Assembly: GCA_041940025.1 (NCBI GenBank)
Contig: JBGTSY010000002.1
Location: forward strand, 319,824 to 383,823
Direction: 5' to 3'
DNA from: UBA5859 sp041940025
GTDB lineage: Bacteria > Pseudomonadota > Gammaproteobacteria > UBA5859
DNA length: 64,000 bases
This document shows, piece by piece, positions 60,083 to 64,000 of this stretch (the first letter of the stretch is position 1; each line of letters begins with the position of its first letter). The notes under the pieces are model-generated. The model was given only the letters and a program-made list of their open reading frames with translations. It was not told the DNA's origin and ran no database searches. A program made the position numbers and the translations under genes.

Positions 60083-61201
60083 ATGACATTATTGACTTTA
60101 TCAGTAAGACCGTTGTGCTTCACACCGGCGTTTAGAATCGGTCATTGGATAGGAATCGCTACTTTGCTCTGTTGCTTGTCCTATTCTGCGTTGGCAACTG
60201 AGGTTCTACGGGTCGGCATTAAAGAGACGCCCCCCTTCACGCTGCGATCGGACAATGGTGAGTGGGAAGGGCTCAGCGTTGCCTTGTGGCAACACATCAG
60301 TGAAAACCTAGGTGTCACCACTGAATGGGTAGAAGTGAGCACTGTCAGCGAGTTGATTGATGGCTTAGGCGCTGGGGACTTTTCCGTGGCCATTGGCGCC
60401 ATGACGGTGACAGCGGAGCGGGAGACGACGATAGATTTTAGTCACGCCTTTTATAGTACCGGATTAGGTATCGCGACTCGTAGTGTGGACGGCGGTATCC
60501 TCTCTAGCATTAAAAGTTTGTTTTCGAAACAACTGTGGTCTGCGGTGGGTATTCTGGCGGGGATCTTACTGGTAGTCGGCATTGTGATGTGGCTGCTGGA
60601 GAGAGGCTCAAACAACAGGCAGTTTGCACGCGGCACATTAAAAGGCATTGGCGATGGATTTTGGTGGTCAGCAGTCACCATGACAACTGTGGGTTATGGT
60701 GACAAAGCACCGATTACGTTTTTAGGTCGCAGTTTGGCCACCGTGTGGATGTTTGTCAGTGTGATCACTATTTCTGGTTTTACCGCTGCCATTGCTTCTG
60801 CGGTGGCTGTCAATCAACTGACTACGGCGGTGTCTCAACCTTCAGATCTACACACGGTGCCGGTGGCCACTGTTCAAGGATCCACTAGTGGTGATTATTT
60901 GCTTGGCAAAAGTATTCAGCCGCAGGAATATGCAGTCATCTCCCAGGCATTTGACGCCTTAACTCAGGGAGAGGTTGCTGCGGTAGTATATGATCTACCG
61001 CTGATGAAATATGAACTCAAACAAAATCCCAACAAAGCCATTCGCATCTTGCCGCAAAGACTGCTATCACAACAGTATGCGTTAGCTTTTGCCCAAGAAC
61101 ACGCTATGGGCGAAGAGATCAATCGTGCTCTGCTTGACACAATTGAGAGTTTGCTCTGGCAACAGAAATTATTTCACTATTTGGGAGATACCGCGAACTG
61201 A
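60083..61201 (+). CDS. Glutamate-receptor-like K+ channel (GluR0 type)
   Basis: A 372-residue protein that splits a periplasmic solute-binding domain around a two-helix K+ channel. Signal segment about 20-38. Binding lobe 1 residues ~40-140 (VLRVGIKETPPFTLR, AMTVTAERE with R113, the usual ligand carboxylate anchor), then membrane helix (ILAGILLVVGIVMWLLE), pore with filter TTVGYGD (201-207), second helix (WMFVSVITISGFTAAIASAVAV), then lobe 2 (SLQYALAFAQE region). This order is that of GluR0 from Synechocystis, a ligand-gated K+ channel. The ligand may not be glutamate. Confidence 0.9.
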   Translation: MTLLTLSVRPLCFTPAFRIGHWIGIATLLCCLSYSALATEVLRVGIKETPPFTLRSDNGEWEGLSVALWQHISENLGVTTEWVEVSTVSELIDGLGAGDFSVAIGAMTVTAERETTIDFSHAFYSTGLGIATRSVDGGILSSIKSLFSKQLWSAVGILAGILLVVGIVMWLLERGSNNRQFARGTLKGIGDGFWWSAVTMTTVGYGDKAPITFLGRSLATVWMFVSVITISGFTAAIASAVAVNQLTTAVSQPSDLHTVPVATVQGSTSGDYLLGKSIQPQEYAVISQAFDALTQGEVAAVVYDLPLMKYELKQNPNKAIRILPQRLLSQQYALAFAQEHAMGEEINRALLDTIESLLWQQKLFHYLGDTAN

Positions 61202-61231
61202 ACACATTTTCCTACCTAAGGCAGACGCCCC

Positions 61232-62818
61232 ATGAGTCATTTGCAGCACACCCAATTCAAAGATAACTTCAGCGCCAGCTTGCCAGCGGATCCGCTCACG
61301 GAGAACCGCCCCCGCCCTGTCTCTCAAGCGGCTTATTCGTGGGTATCGCCAGAGCCGGTGTGTGCCCCTAAAACAGTCGCCTATTCCAAAGAGCTATTCA
61401 CGGTGTTGGGGTGGCCGGAGAGTGAGGCCAGTAGCGACACCTTTGCACAAGTCTTCTCCGGTAATCAATTACTTTCGGGTATGCGCCCCTATGCGATGTG
61501 TTATGGCGGTCATCAATTTGGTCACTGGGCGGGTCAGTTGGGGGATGGTCGCGCCATCAACTTGGGTGGAATCGATACCGCCACTGAAGGCCATCTTACC
61601 TTGCAACTAAAAGGAGCCGGGCCCACCCCCTATTCCCGTCGCGCGGACGGTCGAGCAGTTTTACGCTCTTCTTTACGTGAATTTTTATGTAGTGAAGCGA
61701 TGTATCATTTAGGGATCCCCACCACCCGTGCATTAAGCTTAGTCTCCACCGGGGAGCAGATAGAACGTGATATGTTCTATGACGGTCATCCTGAGCTGGA
61801 GCCAGGCGCCGTGGTATGTCGAGTGGCACCCAGTTTTATTCGATTTGGACATTTTGAATTGCCTACTGCACGGCAAGATCATCAGCTGCTAGAGCAATTG
61901 GTAAGATACTGTCTTAAATATGACTATGACGGTAAATATGCCTGTGATCGCGATGGTTTGGTGCACTGGTTTCGAGAGATCTGTCTGCGCACCGCGGATC
62001 TGATGGTGCACTGGATGCGTGTTGGTTTTGTGCATGGCGTGATGAACACAGACAACATGTCTATTTTAGGATTGACACTCGACTATGGACCCTATGGCTG
62101 GTTGGAAGCCTATGATCCCCAATGGACGCCGAACACCACAGATGCCCAAGGTCGTCGATACTGTTATGGCAAACAACCGGAAATCGCTCAATGGAATTTA
62201 ATGGCTCTGGCCAATGGGATCTATCCACTGATTGGTGAGAGCCAACCGTTGGAAGAAGCGTTAACAGAGTACGCCAAGCATTATCAGAGTTCCTGGCGTC
62301 ACATGATGTGTGGCAAACTGGGATTAGTGCCACACAATCAATCAACGGATGAGGCATTGATATTAGAGTTGTTCTCACTAATGAGTGCGGTTGAGGCCGA
62401 TTGGACGCTTTTCTTTCGTGCTCTGTCTCAGTGGGATCCCCATACCCAGGCCAAAGAAGACAAACTGGAAAGCATCGTAGAGACCTTTTATCTAGCGGAA
62501 AAATTCAGAGGTGAAGTCAAACAACGCTGGTTGCTTTGGTTAACAGGTTATGCGGATCGAGTTTTAAAAGAAGCACAATCCGCATCAACGCGCCTATCCA
62601 AAATGAACTCGGTCAATCCTATTTATATCATGCGCAATTATCTGGTTCACCAGGCTATTGAACAAGTCGAGCAGGGAAATCTTTCAATCCTGGAGCAGCT
62701 CATGTCGGCAATGCGTCAACCCTATGATGAAACAGATTCATTTGTTGAATTGGCCGGTAAACGTCCAGACTGGGCGCGGCATCAAGCAGGTTGTTCCATG
62801 TTGTCTTGTAGCTCTTAG
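61232..62818 (+). CDS. selO: Selenoprotein O homologue, protein adenylyltransferase (SelO/YdiU)
   Basis: A 528-residue pseudokinase-fold enzyme that transfers AMP to protein hydroxyls. Family segments: CYGGHQFGHWAGQLGDGRAINLGG, the Gly/Arg-rich GPTPYSRRADGRAVLRSSLREFLCSEAMYHLGIPTTRALSLV, VHGVMNTDNMSILGLTLDYGPYGWLE and the closing CSS (in eukaryotic SelO the Cys is Sec). It is longer than E. coli SelO (478). It starts 30 bases after the channel gene. Confidence 0.96.
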   Translation: MSHLQHTQFKDNFSASLPADPLTENRPRPVSQAAYSWVSPEPVCAPKTVAYSKELFTVLGWPESEASSDTFAQVFSGNQLLSGMRPYAMCYGGHQFGHWAGQLGDGRAINLGGIDTATEGHLTLQLKGAGPTPYSRRADGRAVLRSSLREFLCSEAMYHLGIPTTRALSLVSTGEQIERDMFYDGHPELEPGAVVCRVAPSFIRFGHFELPTARQDHQLLEQLVRYCLKYDYDGKYACDRDGLVHWFREICLRTADLMVHWMRVGFVHGVMNTDNMSILGLTLDYGPYGWLEAYDPQWTPNTTDAQGRRYCYGKQPEIAQWNLMALANGIYPLIGESQPLEEALTEYAKHYQSSWRHMMCGKLGLVPHNQSTDEALILELFSLMSAVEADWTLFFRALSQWDPHTQAKEDKLESIVETFYLAEKFRGEVKQRWLLWLTGYADRVLKEAQSASTRLSKMNSVNPIYIMRNYLVHQAIEQVEQGNLSILEQLMSAMRQPYDETDSFVELAGKRPDWARHQAGCSMLSCSS

Positions 62819-62874
62819 GTTAAAACGGGGCTCTCAGCTGCGTCTTCCCATTGGTGGAGAAAAATAGGAACGAT

Positions 62875-63306
62875 ATGCTTCGAGGAATCAAGTTTGCTTT
62901 AGCAATTGTACTGTTTCCACTAATGATTGGGTCGGTTCAGGCGCAAGATTCCCTGACCACATTTTCTATCGAACCTGGCACGCCAACCTTGTCGCCGTTA
63001 AATTTCCCCGAAACCGATGACGATGCAGCCGAGCCAAGTGATTTTGAAATTAAAGAGTACCTATTACTGAGTAATGGCATAGGAGAGCGTCGTGCCGTAG
63101 TCACGTTATACAATACCGCAAATGGACAGAGAATCTTAAAAAGCAATCAGATCAGCGCACAATTCGCAAATGGGGACACCAAACACGCGATAGGATTGTC
63201 GCAGAAATTCTCTGCCCAGGAACACTTAACTTTAAACATTACGTTTGGCCAGCATATCTATCCTATACTATCCATCTCGGTATACAGAATAGATCAGCCG
63301 AATTAG
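62875..63306 (+). CDS. Exported hypothetical protein
   Basis: A 143-residue protein with a signal peptide (MLRGIKFALAIVLFPLMIGSVQAQ). The rest reads as beta-rich: EYLLLSNGIGERRAVVTLYNTANGQRILK and LNITFGQHIYPILSISVYRI. No family recognised. ATG at 62875 is chosen because it opens the signal peptide and AGGAA stands before it. A DUF2235 gene follows after 46 bases. Confidence 0.6.
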   Translation: MLRGIKFALAIVLFPLMIGSVQAQDSLTTFSIEPGTPTLSPLNFPETDDDAAEPSDFEIKEYLLLSNGIGERRAVVTLYNTANGQRILKSNQISAQFANGDTKHAIGLSQKFSAQEHLTLNITFGQHIYPILSISVYRIDQPN

Positions 63307-63352
63307 TTTTATAAATTTTCGAGTACTTCAGTTGTAGGAGATCACAGGGACG

Positions 63353-64000
63353 ATGAAACGTATTGCGATATTTGCGGATGGCACATGGAACTCTCCGGAG
63401 CAGGACGATCCCACTAATGTATTGAGATTTTCCCGTGCCATCAAACCGCAGGTTGGGAAGACCGAGCAGATCGCATTTTATGATTGGGGGGTAGGCACAG
63501 ATCGCAAAAAGATGAGTGGAGGGTTGTCGGGGGCAGGAATCGATAAAAATATTGTGGATTGTTATCGATTTTTGATTCACAACTATCACCCCGGTGATCA
63601 GCTCTTTTTCTTTGGGTTTAGTCGGGGTGCCTATACCGTGCGCTCCCTGGCGGGTTTTATTCGTAACTCCGGCCTGTTGAAGCGGGAACATGCCGACAAA
63701 ATTGATGCGGCATTTAAACTGTATCGAAAGCGTAATCGTGCCAGTGGGCCCAATGCTGCCCAAGCCATCAGTTTTCGTCAGCGCTTTGCAGTCGCCGACA
63801 TCACGCCAATTGAATTTATGGGTGTCTGGGATACCGTGGGTGCCTTGGGGATCCGGCGACGGGTTGCCGCTGGTGTCGGTGGAGACGGCGTCGAAGTAGT
63901 AGACGCCGCTGGCGTCCAGCCGGTTGAACTCGAAGGTGCCGCGGTCCGCGGCCCAGGCCTCGTCGGTGGCGGTCCAGTCGCCCTGCCTGGAGAAGCGGTA
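63353..64000 (+). CDS. DUF2235 hydrolase, broken by a chimeric join
   Basis: The first ~166 codons are a DUF2235 alpha/beta-hydrolase of the kind found among type VI secretion Tle phospholipases: MKRIAIFADGTWNSP, VGTDRKKMSGG, the nucleophile elbow FFGFSRGAYTVRSLAGF and FMGVWDTVGALG. The expected family continuation then disappears at a GGATCC (63849-63854), and from there the plus frame reads high-GC nonsense (RRRVAAGVGGDGVEV). The true gene should be longer than this. Start ATG at 63353 follows AGGGA. Confidence 0.8.
   Translation, partial: MKRIAIFADGTWNSPEQDDPTNVLRFSRAIKPQVGKTEQIAFYDWGVGTDRKKMSGGLSGAGIDKNIVDCYRFLIHNYHPGDQLFFFGFSRGAYTVRSLAGFIRNSGLLKREHADKIDAAFKLYRKRNRASGPNAAQAISFRQRFAVADITPIEFMGVWDTVGALGIRRRVAAGVGGDGVEVVDAAGVQPVELEGAAVRGPGLVGGGPVALPGEAV
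63849..64000 (-). CDS. Foreign high-GC gene fragment (beta-sandwich-like)
   Basis: Read on the minus strand, the last ~150 bases are one open frame with almost only G or C at third positions and sensible text: DWTATDEAWAADRGTFEF and SGVYYFDAVSTDTSGNPSP, similar to repeats of Ig/FnIII-like secreted proteins. It cannot belong to this genome segment and is taken as part of another organism's gene joined at GGATCC. Confidence 0.55.

Noticed and set aside
1..64000. CRISPR array or prophage
   Set aside because: No regularly spaced direct repeats, phage structural genes or integrase were seen.

Overview
The window reads as a chromosomal segment of a gammaproteobacterium of moderate GC (roughly mid-to-high 40s percent by eye). 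The support is the block uvrB, tRNA-Val, thrS-infC-rpmI-rplT-pheS-pheT-ihfA-merR in the classic gammaproteobacterial order, including an AUU-started infC, plus a Na+-pumping oxaloacetate decarboxylase (oadGAB), htpG, adk and a full-length lhr. I see no CRISPR array, prophage or intact insertion sequence. The only mobile-DNA signal is a decayed transposase relic in a gene-poor stretch around 3.6-7.0 kb.

Layout. 1-3.6 kb: a cut-off gene end, a CBS protein, and a redox/metal module (Met-rich outer-membrane barrel, cytochrome c lipoprotein, TlpA thioredoxin). 3.6-7.0 kb: relic DNA around one OmpA-like gene. 7-16.6 kb: hypothetical protein, lhr, GFA-type protein, AAC(6')-like acetyltransferase, GST, CBS protein, D-aminoacylase-type amidohydrolase. 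16.8-27.9 kb: tRNA-Asn, aspartate aminotransferase, and the uvrB-to-merR translation block with tRNA-Val and tRNA-Pro. 28.1-32.1 kb: oadGAB and an SCP2 protein. 32.2-37.6 kb: a tightly overlapped minus-strand operon (YfiR-like protein, hybrid histidine kinase, response regulator with GGDEF and EAL) for cyclic-di-GMP control. 38.5-45.3 kb: htpG, pentapeptide protein, adk, thioesterase, hydroxyacid dehydrogenase, metallo-beta-lactamase-fold protein.

45.3-57.7 kb is the most unusual part. An orphan PmoC/AmoC-type subunit of copper membrane monooxygenases carries all six known metal-ligand residues, with no A or B subunit beside it. It is followed by a BNR-repeat protein with a MoaD-like partner and a TetR regulator with a clear operator pair. 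Next comes a complete coenzyme F420 pathway: npdG, cofE, cofD, cofC, a cofG-cofH fusion, and an F420-dependent luciferase-like oxidoreductase. A LysR gene and an unlisted 44-residue membrane protein share a candidate operator. 59-63.3 kb carries small membrane and secreted proteins, a glutamate-receptor-like K+ channel and selO.

The last ~150 bases are foreign. Inside a DUF2235 gene, at a GGATCC near 63850, composition jumps to about 70% GC and the domain match stops, while the minus strand becomes high-GC coding sequence. I read this as a chimeric join, not biology. Working links: the Met-rich/cytochrome/TlpA module and the orphan PmoC both point to copper handling, and the F420 genes plus oxidoreductase form one self-contained cofactor system possibly controlled by the TetR protein. 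Both links are inference.
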